Origin: Ensifer adhaerens
GTDB lineage: Bacteria; Pseudomonadota; Alphaproteobacteria; Rhizobiales; Rhizobiaceae
Assembly (NCBI RefSeq): GCF_001270265.1
Contig: NZ_LGAP01000040.1
Coordinates: 1 to 53,013, forward strand
Direction: 5' to 3'
DNA length: 53,013 nt
Under the pieces are notes generated by a model that was not told the DNA's origin, did not search any database, and saw nothing but the letters and a program-made list of their open reading frames with translations. Positions 25,723 through 34,054 of this stretch are shown here, piece by piece. The number at the start of each line of letters is the position of its first letter. Position 1 is the stretch's first letter. The position numbers were made by a program, and so were the translations under genes.

Positions 25723-26724
25723 CTACGGAGCCGCTGTGGCCCCTAAAAGAACACCTGTAATAATTATGTTCGCCATCGACAGAGGAAGCAAGACTTTCCA
25801 TCCGATCGCCATCAGCTGGTCGTAGCGATAGCGGGGGAAAGTGAAGCGGAACCATATGAATACATAGATGAAGAACGCGACCTTGAGCGCAAACCAGAGA
25901 AGCGGCGGCAAGGGAAGCAGCACGCCGTTCCAGCCGCCGAAGAACAGGATCACCACCAGGACCGACACCAGCAGCATAATGGCATATTCGCTGACCATGA
26001 AGAACGCAAAGCGGATACCGCTGTACTCGGTGTGGAACCCTGCCCCCAGATCGCCTTCCGCTTCCGCCAGGTCAAAGGGAATGCGTTGCGCTTCGGCCAA
26101 TCCCGCGACGAAGAACACGAAGAAGCCGACCGGTTGGTAAACGATGTTCCAGACATCGGCTTGCGCCCGCACGATCTCGAGCAGGCTCATGGACTGCGCC
26201 AGCATGACCACGCCGATGACCGCGAACCCCATCGGGATCTCGTAACTGATCATCTGCGCGCAGGTTCTGAGGCTGCCCAGGACTGCGTATTTGCTGTTGG
26301 CGGCCCAGCCGCCGAAGATGACGCCATAGACCTCGATCCCGATCACCGCGAAGACGAAAAGGAGCGCCACATTCATGTTGGAGACGTAGAGCGTAATTTC
26401 GGCGCCGAGGACCGAGACGGTTTCGCCGAAGGGGACCGCGACAAACACCACGAAGGGTGGGGCAAGCGCCAGGATCGGCGCCAGTTTGAAGAGGAAGCGA
26501 TCGGCGTCGGCCGGGATATGGTCCTCTTTGGTTAACAGCTTGATCCCGTCCGCTACCGGCTGCAGCAGCCCGTGCCAACCCACACGCATTGGCCCCATAC
26601 GCTGCTGGATGTGGCCGGCGATCTTGCGTTCCAGCCAGGTCAGCGGCAAGGGCAGCAGTAGCAGGATCGCAATCAGAAACGCGACCTTGAAGACGATCAG
26701 GCCAAGAGCGACGATAAGTTCCAT
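25723..26724 (-). CDS. nuoH: NADH-quinone oxidoreductase subunit H
   Basis: A 333-residue, eight-helix subunit at the junction of the two arms, lining the quinone entry. It shows PLTWLERKIAGHIQQRMGPMRVGWHGLLQPVADGIKLLTKED, the GWAANSKYAVLGSLR loop, EAQRIPFDLAEAEGDLGAGFHTEYSG and the C-terminal FIWFRFTFPRYRYDQLM. It is first of the leftward nuoH-nuoI-CBS set; no strong ribosome site is seen in front of ATG 26724. Confidence 0.96.
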   Translation of the reverse strand: MELIVALGLIVFKVAFLIAILLLLPLPLTWLERKIAGHIQQRMGPMRVGWHGLLQPVADGIKLLTKEDHIPADADRFLFKLAPILALAPPFVVFVAVPFGETVSVLGAEITLYVSNMNVALLFVFAVIGIEVYGVIFGGWAANSKYAVLGSLRTCAQMISYEIPMGFAVIGVVMLAQSMSLLEIVRAQADVWNIVYQPVGFFVFFVAGLAEAQRIPFDLAEAEGDLGAGFHTEYSGIRFAFFMVSEYAIMLLVSVLVVILFFGGWNGVLLPLPPLLWFALKVAFFIYVFIWFRFTFPRYRYDQLMAIGWKVLLPLSMANIIITGVLLGATAAP

Positions 26725-27133
26725 GATCAGCGGCTACTTATTCATCGGGTTGAAACGACGCCCGGACTTTGGCTCCGGCTATACGTCGAACACTACGCTT
26801 ATCTTCACGGTACAGCGACGATGCGTCACTTGCAAAGCGGAAATCATTTCCATCCCTGTTGGCGCTTAGTGCAAACGACTTCAACCAACACAAACGTCGG
26901 CAGACCATCGATCCGATCCCAGATTGAACGGCTCGAACATTTCACATTCGGGTACAGTGGCGAGACACAAGTCATCCCGCGGCAACTCGCGATTTTTGCC
27001 CAGACGTTGATGCATCCGCCGAATGACAGACACACTGCCGTCTCATGTCAGGCGGCTGTTCATACCCAACCGCACCAATTGAGAACGGCGCCAGCGCGGC
27101 CGAGAGGTGCAGGTGCAGCGGCAACGGCCGCAG
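26725..27133. other. intergenic region upstream of nuoH, no gene recognised
   Basis: About 410 bases holding the presumed promoter of nuoH on the - strand. Neither strand has a frame I can support as a gene, and no clear FNR/FixK-type box (TTGAT-N4-ATCAA) is visible. Confidence 0.4.
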
Positions 27134-27589
27134 TCATTCCCTGCCGGTGCGGCCGTGCCAGGGGTCTGGCCCCGGATCACGCCCGGCGGCCACCTCGGCC
27201 AACCGGCCGAGGTAATGGGCCCAGCCTTCCGCATGACCGGCGCACTGCTCGGCATTGGGCAGGCCAGTATGGGTCAGGCGGAGCAGCGTTCCGTCCGGTT
27301 GTTCGACGAGGTCGATCTCAACAAGGCTTGATGCCGGCGGTACCACTTCGCTGTCGTCCCAGCCGAAGCTGTATACCAGGCGGTGCACCGGCACCACCTC
27401 GCGGAAGGAGCCGCGGGCGAAGCGGGCACCGGTTACATTGACGAGATAGAGCCCACCGCGCTGCGGCTCGATCTGCGCCTCCGTTCCCATCCAGCGCAGG
27501 ATCTTCTCAGGATCGGTCAAGAGGGCGAATACCGCGGCGGGGGGCGCCGGGGTGAGCGCTTCGCGGCGCACGATGAGGGCGTCTTGCAT
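27134..27589 (-). CDS. SRPBCC / AHSA1-type domain protein
   Basis: A 151-residue protein of the START-like SRPBCC fold, binding hydrophobic ligands. The N-terminal strand and helix (ALIVRREALTPAPPAAVFALLTDPEKILRWMG) and the later strands (GGLYLVNVTG, GSFREVVPVHRLVYSFGW, TLLRLTHTGLP) with the C-terminal helix (GWAHYLGRLAEVAAG) are as in AHSA1-domain proteins. It is divergent from the cyclase gene, 153 bp away. The physiological ligand is unknown. Confidence 0.85.
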   Translation of the reverse strand: MQDALIVRREALTPAPPAAVFALLTDPEKILRWMGTEAQIEPQRGGLYLVNVTGARFARGSFREVVPVHRLVYSFGWDDSEVVPPASSLVEIDLVEQPDGTLLRLTHTGLPNAEQCAGHAEGWAHYLGRLAEVAAGRDPGPDPWHGRTGRE

Positions 27590-27742
27590 CGGCTTCCCCC
27601 TTTGTTGCGATGGCCTGCCCCGACTTCGGCACAGGATGGACGGACATCGGGTCAGGTCCTTTTACGATGATAGACCTAGGGGGCTACCTGCGCTACCACA
27701 CGCGTGGATGACAGGTTAGGGGACCTGACGGTATGATCGTGC

Positions 27743-28801
27743 ATGGATCTGCCCACACATCTCGCCTGGCTGGTGGACGAGGCCAGCGCCTCGCGTGGCC
27801 CCGACCGGTTCCTTTCCGACCTCGGTGGCCGGCTGCTGGCCGACGGCTTTCCGTTGGTCGGTGGTGCCCTGACACTGGCGGTGCCGCATCCGATCGTCGC
27901 CCGCCGCACCTGGCTTTGGCAAGCGGAGACCGGAGAAGTGATTGAGGCGCTGGGCTTTGCCGCCGGCCCGCCCAACCAGGCTGGCGGCGGCTGGCTGAGC
28001 ACACTTGGTCCGGTGCAGGAGGATAAGGTCGGCCAAGCACCGGACAGGCCGGTGCTGGGTTGGGCCGGCGCGCGGTCATTCGGTCCTGCCGAGATCGGCC
28101 GACTGCAGCAGGCGGCGCGCTTCGCTGCCGCGCCCTTGGCTGCCTTGGCTGAGCGGGCTGCACTGGCGACGCTGCTCGAGGCCTATCTCGGGCGACGTAG
28201 TGCCGCCCGGGTGCAGGCAGGCGCGCTGCGCCGCGGCACCGGCGAGACCATCCGCGCTGTGCTGCTTTGTGCCGATCTGCGGAACTTCACAGCGCTGTCC
28301 GAGGTGACGGAGCCTTCGGCGATGATCGCTGTCCTCGACGCCTGGTTCGACCGCGTTGCCGGTGCGATACACGCCTTCGGAGGCGAGGTGCTGAAGTTCA
28401 TTGGCGATGGCGTGCTGGCGATCTTCCCCGTTGCCAGCTCACCGGCCGACGCCTGCGAGGCGGCGTTGCGCGCGATCGTCGCTGCCCGTGCGGGCATGGC
28501 CCATCTCGATGCTGTGCGGCAGGCGCAGGGACTGCCGCCGCTGCCCTTCGGTGCGGCGCTGCATCTCGGAGAAATACTGTGGGGCAATATCGGAGCGGCC
28601 GACCGGCTGGACTTCACCGCCATCGGTCCTGCGGTCAACTTGGTCAGCCGACTTGAGGGGCTGTGCCGGCCGCTTGGCCGGTCGGTGCTGATCTCGGGCG
28701 CGGTCGCCGCCGAGACCATCATGCCGTTGGTGCCGCTGGGCGAACACACGCTGCGCGGCATTGCAGCGCCCTGCGCAGTCTTCACCTTGCCGGATGCTTG
28801 A
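27743..28801 (+). CDS. class III adenylate/guanylate cyclase domain protein
   Basis: A 352-residue soluble protein. Residues 1-165 are an unrecognised sensor-like region. The C-terminal cyclase homology domain starts near 170 (RAVLLCADLRNFTALSE, first metal Asp) and continues with GGEVLKFIGDGVLAIFP (second metal Asp). The catalytic Asn and Arg lie in AIGPAVNLVSRLEGL, where the common GDxVN is GPAVN. It would make a cyclic nucleotide from ATP or GTP. No ribosome site is evident; an ATG at 27733 is in another frame. The following 286 bases to 29087 show no gene. Confidence 0.85.
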   Translation: MDLPTHLAWLVDEASASRGPDRFLSDLGGRLLADGFPLVGGALTLAVPHPIVARRTWLWQAETGEVIEALGFAAGPPNQAGGGWLSTLGPVQEDKVGQAPDRPVLGWAGARSFGPAEIGRLQQAARFAAAPLAALAERAALATLLEAYLGRRSAARVQAGALRRGTGETIRAVLLCADLRNFTALSEVTEPSAMIAVLDAWFDRVAGAIHAFGGEVLKFIGDGVLAIFPVASSPADACEAALRAIVAARAGMAHLDAVRQAQGLPPLPFGAALHLGEILWGNIGAADRLDFTAIGPAVNLVSRLEGLCRPLGRSVLISGAVAAETIMPLVPLGEHTLRGIAAPCAVFTLPDA

Positions 28802-29087
28802 GCTGTTCGTGGCCGAAGCAGATCGTCGGCAGGATTGCCCCGGTGGACCCAACGCTAACCCAAGTCAACGTCGGGCGCTTTCGCAGCTATTCAAAGTGCT
28901 ACGGCGACCTTTGCACGTCTGATAAGAAGCGCGGCGCTGTAAGAGACCCATGTGCGGGCAGTGCGTCGCCAAAGGAACCGTCACACCGGCCTTGTCCGCA
29001 AGGCGGAAGCGGCCATCCATGAAGCGAAGACATCTTCCGCTCGCCGCTTTGATGTTTTGCCAGCCCAGTGGCCGTCCAGCGGCAAAA

Positions 29088-29855
29088 TCAGCGTAGCATC
29101 TCTGCGAGGCTCTCCGGCTTGCCTGCCGGCCGAGCGAGCTCCAGGCCCGACAGGAGGTCAAGCAGATGTTCCTTCATCAGGTCGGCAGCCTTAGCGGACT
29201 CGCCTGCCTCGATGGCGTCGACGAGTGCATGATGCGCGTGGCTTTCGCAGGTTGTGTCGCGCCGCTTCCAGTAAAGAGCAATAATTAGCGAGGAGTGGGA
29301 GACGAGATCACGGACGAAGCCGGTCAGAACGCAGTGGCCGGCAATTTCCGCGATACCCACATGAAATCGCGCCGATAACATGATCGCGTCGCTGTCGCGG
29401 CCGGCATGCAGCGCCTCATGCTCCTTGTCGAGATGGCGGCGCAGCAGCAATATGTCCTCCGGTTTAGCCACTTCTGCGGCAAGTGCGGCGACTTTGGGTT
29501 CGATCAATGCGCGCGCTTCGAAAACCTCGCGCGCCTCTCTGGTTGACGGCTGAGCGACAAAGGCACCGCGATTAGGTTCCAGTCGTACGAGACGGTCGTG
29601 GGCCAGCGCCTGAAGGGCGGCCCGGATGACCGTGCGGCTGACCGAATAGATCGATGCAAGCTCGTCTTCCGGCAGCTTCGTGCCCGGAGCGAGCCGATGT
29701 GCGACGATTGCGTCCCGCAGCCCGTGATAGATCGGCGACCAACGCGTGGCCGGCATCCGACTATGGATTTCCGGATCAAGTATCGGCGACATATTCATCG
29801 TTTCTGGCGGGCTCGCCTTTTGTCTCGCTCGCCGACGGACAACGTCCTTGGGCAT
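29088..29855 (-). CDS. GntR-family regulator (FadR/FCD subfamily)
   Basis: A 255-residue regulator. A winged helix near residues 40-105 (YHGLRDAIVAHRLAPGTKLPEDELASIYSVSRTVIRAALQAL, then RLVRLEPNRGAFVAQPS) is followed by the all-helical FCD ligand-binding domain. FHVGIAEIAGH and HHALVDAIEAG supply the metal-binding histidines typical of FCD. It is the last gene of the leftward racemase/Liv transporter set, 12 nt after the racemase gene, so it probably controls that set in response to its substrate. An internal ATG at 29798 is an alternative start. Confidence 0.9.
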   Translation of the reverse strand: MPKDVVRRRARQKASPPETMNMSPILDPEIHSRMPATRWSPIYHGLRDAIVAHRLAPGTKLPEDELASIYSVSRTVIRAALQALAHDRLVRLEPNRGAFVAQPSTREAREVFEARALIEPKVAALAAEVAKPEDILLLRRHLDKEHEALHAGRDSDAIMLSARFHVGIAEIAGHCVLTGFVRDLVSHSSLIIALYWKRRDTTCESHAHHALVDAIEAGESAKAADLMKEHLLDLLSGLELARPAGKPESLAEMLR

Positions 29856-29867
29856 CCCGATGCATCC

Positions 29868-30611
29868 TTATTGAAGCTTGCTCAACCCCGGCGACAATGG
29901 CGCGTAGTGACCGGCAAATTGCTTAACGAGTGGCGTGGCATAACCGCCGACCTTCGAGGTTCTCAGACCCAAAGCGCAGATGGTTTCGGCAAGCTTGACC
30001 GCACAGGCCACACCGTCAAGCACCGGCACCCCATATTCGCTCGAAAGCTGGTGGGCCAAATCGGCCATCCCGGCACAACCGAGTACGATCGCCTCTGCTT
30101 TGTCTTCGGCGATCGCACGGGCAATTTCAACCGAGATCTTTTGACGGGCTTCAGAACCCGGCTCTTCGAGGTCAAGTACGGCGACATCCGACGCCCTCAC
30201 CTTGGCGCAGCGAGAGGACAGGCCGTATTTCGATAGATTGTGCTCGATCGCCGGCACTGAGCGCGCGAGCGTGGTGACGACGCTGAACTTACCGGCAATC
30301 AACGTTGCAAGGTGAAACGCCGCTTCGCCTATTCCAATCACCGGTGCGCTTGTAGCGCAGCGCGCCGCATCGAGACCCGTATCGTCGAAACATGCGATCA
30401 CGTAGGCGTCCATATCGCCTGCCTTAAACATTTCGGCGAGAATGCCAGGCACCACGAAGGCCTCATCGAAGTAGCCCTCGATGCTTGGTGGGCCGTCCTC
30501 GGGATTGACTGCGATGATCCTGGTTCTGGCCGACGCCGCGATCTTTGCTGCCTTGCCGATCTTGCCGGTCATCGAGGCCGTCGTGTTGGGATTTATGACA
30601 AGGATGCGCAT
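29868..30611 (-). CDS. Asp/Glu/hydantoin racemase family protein
   Basis: A 247-residue enzyme of the cofactor-independent two-cysteine racemase superfamily. It starts MRILVINPNTTASMT, the hydantoin-racemase signature. The first catalytic position appears as CFDDTGLDAAR near residue 74, and the second catalytic Cys lies in IVLGCAGMADLA. Homologs racemise 5-substituted hydantoins or act on amino or dicarboxylic acids. Placed between a GntR regulator and a Liv-type importer, it probably works on the imported compound, possibly a hydantoin or related amide. Confidence 0.85.
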   Translation of the reverse strand: MRILVINPNTTASMTGKIGKAAKIAASARTRIIAVNPEDGPPSIEGYFDEAFVVPGILAEMFKAGDMDAYVIACFDDTGLDAARCATSAPVIGIGEAAFHLATLIAGKFSVVTTLARSVPAIEHNLSKYGLSSRCAKVRASDVAVLDLEEPGSEARQKISVEIARAIAEDKAEAIVLGCAGMADLAHQLSSEYGVPVLDGVACAVKLAETICALGLRTSKVGGYATPLVKQFAGHYAPLSPGLSKLQ

Positions 30612-30623
30612 GTCTGGTCCTAC

Positions 30624-31346
30624 CTACACTTCGCCGCCGAGATAGAGATGCCTGACACGGTCGTCATTCAGCAACTCGACCGAATTTCCGCTGAGCGCCA
30701 CCTTGCCGGTCGTCAACGCGTAGGCACGCTGGGAGATCCGCAGCGCCATGCGCGAGTTCTGTTCGACAAGCAGCACGCTGACCTTTTCGTCGCGATTGAT
30801 CGCCACGATTGACCGCGCGATGTCCTGGACCAGCTTCGGCGCGACGCCGAGCGACGGTTCGTCGAGCAGCAGCAAACGGGGGCGTGCCATCAGCGCTCGG
30901 CCGATCACCAGCATCTGCTGCTCGCCGCCGCTCATCGTCCCCGCCTGCTGCGAGTAACGCTCCTTGAGCCGCGGGAAGCGCGTCAACACCATATCCATAC
31001 TTTGCTGTATCTCGGCCTTGTCGGAGCGCGTGAAGGCACCCATCAGAAGGTTGTCGCGCACCGTCATGAAAGGGAAGACACGACGCGCTTCCGGCACCAT
31101 GGAGATGCCCATGCGGACGATCTCATCCGGCGCGATGCCGTCAATACGGTTGCCGCGATAGCGGATCTCACCCTTACGGATCTTTCTAAGCCCGGTGATG
31201 GCACGCAGGATCGACGACTTGCCCGCCCCATTGGCGCCGATCAGCGCGACGGTCTCACCTTCCTTAACCTCGATCGACACGCCTTTCAGGGCATAGACGT
31301 GGTCGTAATAGAGCTCGACGTCATCGAATTTGAGAAGCGGTTCCAT
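30624..31346 (-). CDS. livF: branched-chain amino acid-type ABC transporter ATP-binding protein LivF
   Basis: A 240-residue ATPase with Walker A GANGAGKSS, signature MSGGEQQMLVIGRALM, Walker B LLLLDEPSLGVAP and the LivF-like ending GNSVELLNDDRVRHLYLGG. It couples ATP hydrolysis to the LivH/LivM channel. It starts 3 nt after the livG stop within a tight leftward operon (SBP-H-M-G-F-racemase-GntR). Confidence 0.93.
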   Translation of the reverse strand: MEPLLKFDDVELYYDHVYALKGVSIEVKEGETVALIGANGAGKSSILRAITGLRKIRKGEIRYRGNRIDGIAPDEIVRMGISMVPEARRVFPFMTVRDNLLMGAFTRSDKAEIQQSMDMVLTRFPRLKERYSQQAGTMSGGEQQMLVIGRALMARPRLLLLDEPSLGVAPKLVQDIARSIVAINRDEKVSVLLVEQNSRMALRISQRAYALTTGKVALSGNSVELLNDDRVRHLYLGGEV

Positions 31347-31349
31347 GGC

Positions 31350-32129
31350 CTACAATCCGATCGATTCGTCTTCGGCACCGAGATAGGCTTCGATGACCTT
31401 TGGGTTCTGCTGGATTTCCGCCGGGGTACCCTCGGCGATCTTCTGACCGAAGTTGAGCACGACGATGCGGTCGGAAATGTTCATGACGGCCGGCATATCG
31501 TGTTCAACCAGAAGCACGGTAATGCCGCGTTCGCGCAGCTTGCGCACGATTTCGACCGCGCGCCTGGTCTCGTCGTGGTTCATACCGGCGAAGGGCTCAT
31601 CGAGCAGGATGACGGAAGGATCTGTGGCAAGCGCGATGGCGATGCCGAGCGCCCGCAGATGCCCGTGGGGCAGGTTGCTGGCGATCTCGGCCTGCATCGC
31701 CTCCAGTCCAAGGAAGGCGAGAATCTCGTCGGCGGATCTGCCGAAGGCGTCCAGATCGCTGCGCGCCGAGGCACTGCCGAAGTAAAAGCCGACGAGGCTG
31801 GCGCGGGACCGCAGATGGTGAGCCGTCACGACGTTGTCGCGCACGGTCATGTCCTTGAAGATTGTGGTCTCCTGGAATGTCCGCACCACACCCTTTCGAG
31901 CGGTGATGTGCGGCGACAGCCCGGAGATCCGCTCGCCCTTGAACTTCACTTCTCCTTCGGTCGGCCGCAGGAAGGAGGCGATCAGCTTGAACAGGGTCGA
32001 CTTGCCGGCGCCGTTCGGCCCGATGACTGAAAGGATCTCGCGCTCGCGCACCGAAAAGGAGACGTCGTTGACCGCGACGAGCCCGCCGAAACGTTTGGTA
32101 AGGCCGATGACTTCGAGAATGTCGGTCAT
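31350..32129 (-). CDS. livG: branched-chain amino acid-type ABC transporter ATP-binding protein LivG
   Basis: A 259-residue ATPase. It shows LTKRFGGLVAVNDVSF, Walker A GPNGAGKST, the LivG-type GVVRTFQETTIFKDMTVRDNV, Walker B VILLDEPFAGMNHDE and the H-loop LLVEHDM. The signature motif reads LPHGHLRALGIA instead of the usual LPYGQQR or LSGGQ, a noticeable but probably functional change. The stop lies 3 nt before livF. Confidence 0.93.
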   Translation of the reverse strand: MTDILEVIGLTKRFGGLVAVNDVSFSVREREILSVIGPNGAGKSTLFKLIASFLRPTEGEVKFKGERISGLSPHITARKGVVRTFQETTIFKDMTVRDNVVTAHHLRSRASLVGFYFGSASARSDLDAFGRSADEILAFLGLEAMQAEIASNLPHGHLRALGIAIALATDPSVILLDEPFAGMNHDETRRAVEIVRKLRERGITVLLVEHDMPAVMNISDRIVVLNFGQKIAEGTPAEIQQNPKVIEAYLGAEDESIGL

Positions 32130-32133
32130 GGTG

Positions 32134-33114
32134 CTAGCCGCTCCTCTTGCCGGGCAGAGCTAGGCTCAGCAGGCCGTTGGGTAGGACCAGAATCAGCACG
32201 ATCAGCACTGTCGAGAAGATCAGGAGCTGGAATTCTCCCGCCTGGAACAGCACGTCCCAGCCGAAATAGAGAACAAAGGTTCCAAGCATCGGTCCGAGCA
32301 CATAACCAAGCCCGCCGAGGAAGCAATTGAGCATGAAATTGACCGAGTCGGCGACCGTGAAGCTCGACGGATAAATCGACTGGGAGATCGATGCGAACAT
32401 CGCCCCGCCGACGCCGCCGAGGAAAGACGAGAGCGCATAGGCGACCACGCGGAGGTAGGCGATATTGACGCCGATCGACGAGGCGAGCTCCTCGTTCTGC
32501 TGCAGCGATTGACAGAGCTGGCCGATGCGCGAATGGGCGAGCCGATAGAGACCGAGGAAGCAAAGCGCCATCAACAATACAGCGACGATGTAAAAGGCAA
32601 GCCGGGGATTGGCGAGGCTCGCGAAATCCGGAACGAGGGTGATGCCGAAAAGGCTTATGCCGGCCGGCAGGGGGATGCTGACGATGCCTTTGGCGCCGTT
32701 GGTGATCGGCATGGCAAGCGCAAGCAGGCGCGCGACTTCCGTCAGCACCAGCGACACCATGGCAAAATAAACGCCGCGCAGGCGCAGAATCGGCAGACCG
32801 ATGAGAACGCTGGCAACAGCGCAGAACAGGCCCGCCAGAGGCAGGGTCAGCCAGAACGACACACCATAATTCGTCACCAGGATGGCGGAGACATAGCCGC
32901 CCATCAGCGCGTAGGCGCCCTGGCCGATATTGATGCGACCGATATAGAAGGTGATCCACACGCCTGCGCTGATGATGCTGAGAAGGGCGACCGAGGTCAG
33001 CGTGTAATAGAGGTCGCTGCGGCCGGTGATGCTGATCAGCAGCGGGACAGCCACAAGCAGCGCCAACAAGAACAGGGCGGCGGAGACGATCCTGACGGTC
33101 GACGATTTACGCAT
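32134..33114 (-). CDS. livM: branched-chain amino acid-type ABC transporter permease LivM
   Basis: A 326-residue membrane permease with about ten helices. Visible are ISAGVWITFYIGRINIGQGAYALMGGYVSAIL and the EAA-like cytoplasmic loop QNEELASSIGVNIAYLRVVAYALSSFLGGVGGAMFA. The C-terminus (GPMLGTFVLYFGWDVLFQAGEFQLLIFSTVLIVLILVLPNGLL) is typical of LivM. It lies between livH and livG with 4-nt gaps. Confidence 0.93.
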   Translation of the reverse strand: MRKSSTVRIVSAALFLLALLVAVPLLISITGRSDLYYTLTSVALLSIISAGVWITFYIGRINIGQGAYALMGGYVSAILVTNYGVSFWLTLPLAGLFCAVASVLIGLPILRLRGVYFAMVSLVLTEVARLLALAMPITNGAKGIVSIPLPAGISLFGITLVPDFASLANPRLAFYIVAVLLMALCFLGLYRLAHSRIGQLCQSLQQNEELASSIGVNIAYLRVVAYALSSFLGGVGGAMFASISQSIYPSSFTVADSVNFMLNCFLGGLGYVLGPMLGTFVLYFGWDVLFQAGEFQLLIFSTVLIVLILVLPNGLLSLALPGKRSG

Positions 33115-33118
33115 GATA

Positions 33119-33985
33119 TCAGCCCCACGGTTTGCCCATCAGCCCGTGCGGGCGGATGCTCAGGAAGGCCATGAGCAGCGCGAAGATGACGAGATAGGTG
33201 ACGTCGCCATATTCGCGCAGCACGGTGAGGCCGACCGATTCCATCATCCCGAGGATGAAACCACCGGCAATTGCGCCGCCAACCACGCCGGCGCCGCCGA
33301 TCATCACCATCAGAAACGCCTTGATCGAAATCGGTCCGCCGATGCCGGAGTTGACGCCGGTGATGCTGACCAGCAAACCGCCGACGACACCGGCGAGCAT
33401 TGCCCCGAGTGCGAAGCCGATCATGGAATAGCGCTCGACCTTGACACCCATCAGCTGCGCGGCAATGCGGTCTTGCGCCAGCGCCCGCATGGCGCGGCCC
33501 GGTTTGCTGTATTGCATATAGAGCATGAAGGCGGCGATCATCAGTATCGCGATCAGGCCGACGACGATGCGATCGTAAGGCAAGATCACACTGTCGGAGA
33601 TGAAAACGCCGCTGACGATCTTCGGCACGCCGCGCTGTTTCTCGCCGAATAGCAGCAATATGAGGGCATCGAGGAAAAATGCGGTGGCAGCGGCGAGCAG
33701 CATCGTGCTTTCCTCGCGCTTGCTGCGTCGGATCACCGGCCGGAAAAGGAATTTCTCCATCAGCGCGCCGACGATCGCCAGCGATACCCCCGAACAGATC
33801 AGCGCAACCAGGAAGGGCAGCTTGAGCTGACCGTAGATCGAGTATGTCACGAAGCCACCCAGCACGTACATCTGCCCGTGCGCGAAGTTGAGAACGTTCA
33901 TGAGCGCGAAGATCAGTGTCAGCCCGAGCGCGATCAGCGCATATTGGGCACCCAGATACAGTCCGTTGGCAATGACCTGTTCCAT
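33119..33985 (-). CDS. livH: branched-chain amino acid-type ABC transporter permease LivH
   Basis: A 288-residue permease. It starts with the LivH pattern ANGLYLGAQYALIALGLTLIFALMNVLNFAHGQMYVLGG and has RAMRALAQDRIAAQLMGVKVERYSMIGFALGAMLAGVVGGLL and the C-terminal VFALLMAFLSIRPHGLMGKPWG. It follows the binding-protein gene across a 69-bp gap that holds a perfect 26-bp palindrome. Confidence 0.93.
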   Translation of the reverse strand: MEQVIANGLYLGAQYALIALGLTLIFALMNVLNFAHGQMYVLGGFVTYSIYGQLKLPFLVALICSGVSLAIVGALMEKFLFRPVIRRSKREESTMLLAAATAFFLDALILLLFGEKQRGVPKIVSGVFISDSVILPYDRIVVGLIAILMIAAFMLYMQYSKPGRAMRALAQDRIAAQLMGVKVERYSMIGFALGAMLAGVVGGLLVSITGVNSGIGGPISIKAFLMVMIGGAGVVGGAIAGGFILGMMESVGLTVLREYGDVTYLVIFALLMAFLSIRPHGLMGKPWG

Positions 33986-34007
33986 GGCGGAAAATCCGAT
34001 CGCCGGG

Positions 34008-34033
34008 GAGGTTCGGGACCGGTCCCGAACCTC
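34008..34033. repeat. perfect 26-bp palindrome between binding-protein and permease genes
   Basis: GAGGTTCGGGACC is followed directly by its exact reverse complement, so the transcript can form a stem of about 11 bp with a tetraloop. It lies 21 nt after the stop of the substrate-binding-protein gene and 22 nt before livH. No T-run follows. A stabilising or partial-attenuation hairpin that keeps binding-protein mRNA in excess over permease mRNA is the likely role. Confidence 0.8.
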
Positions 34034-34054
34034 GATTGACTTAATCAGGCAACG

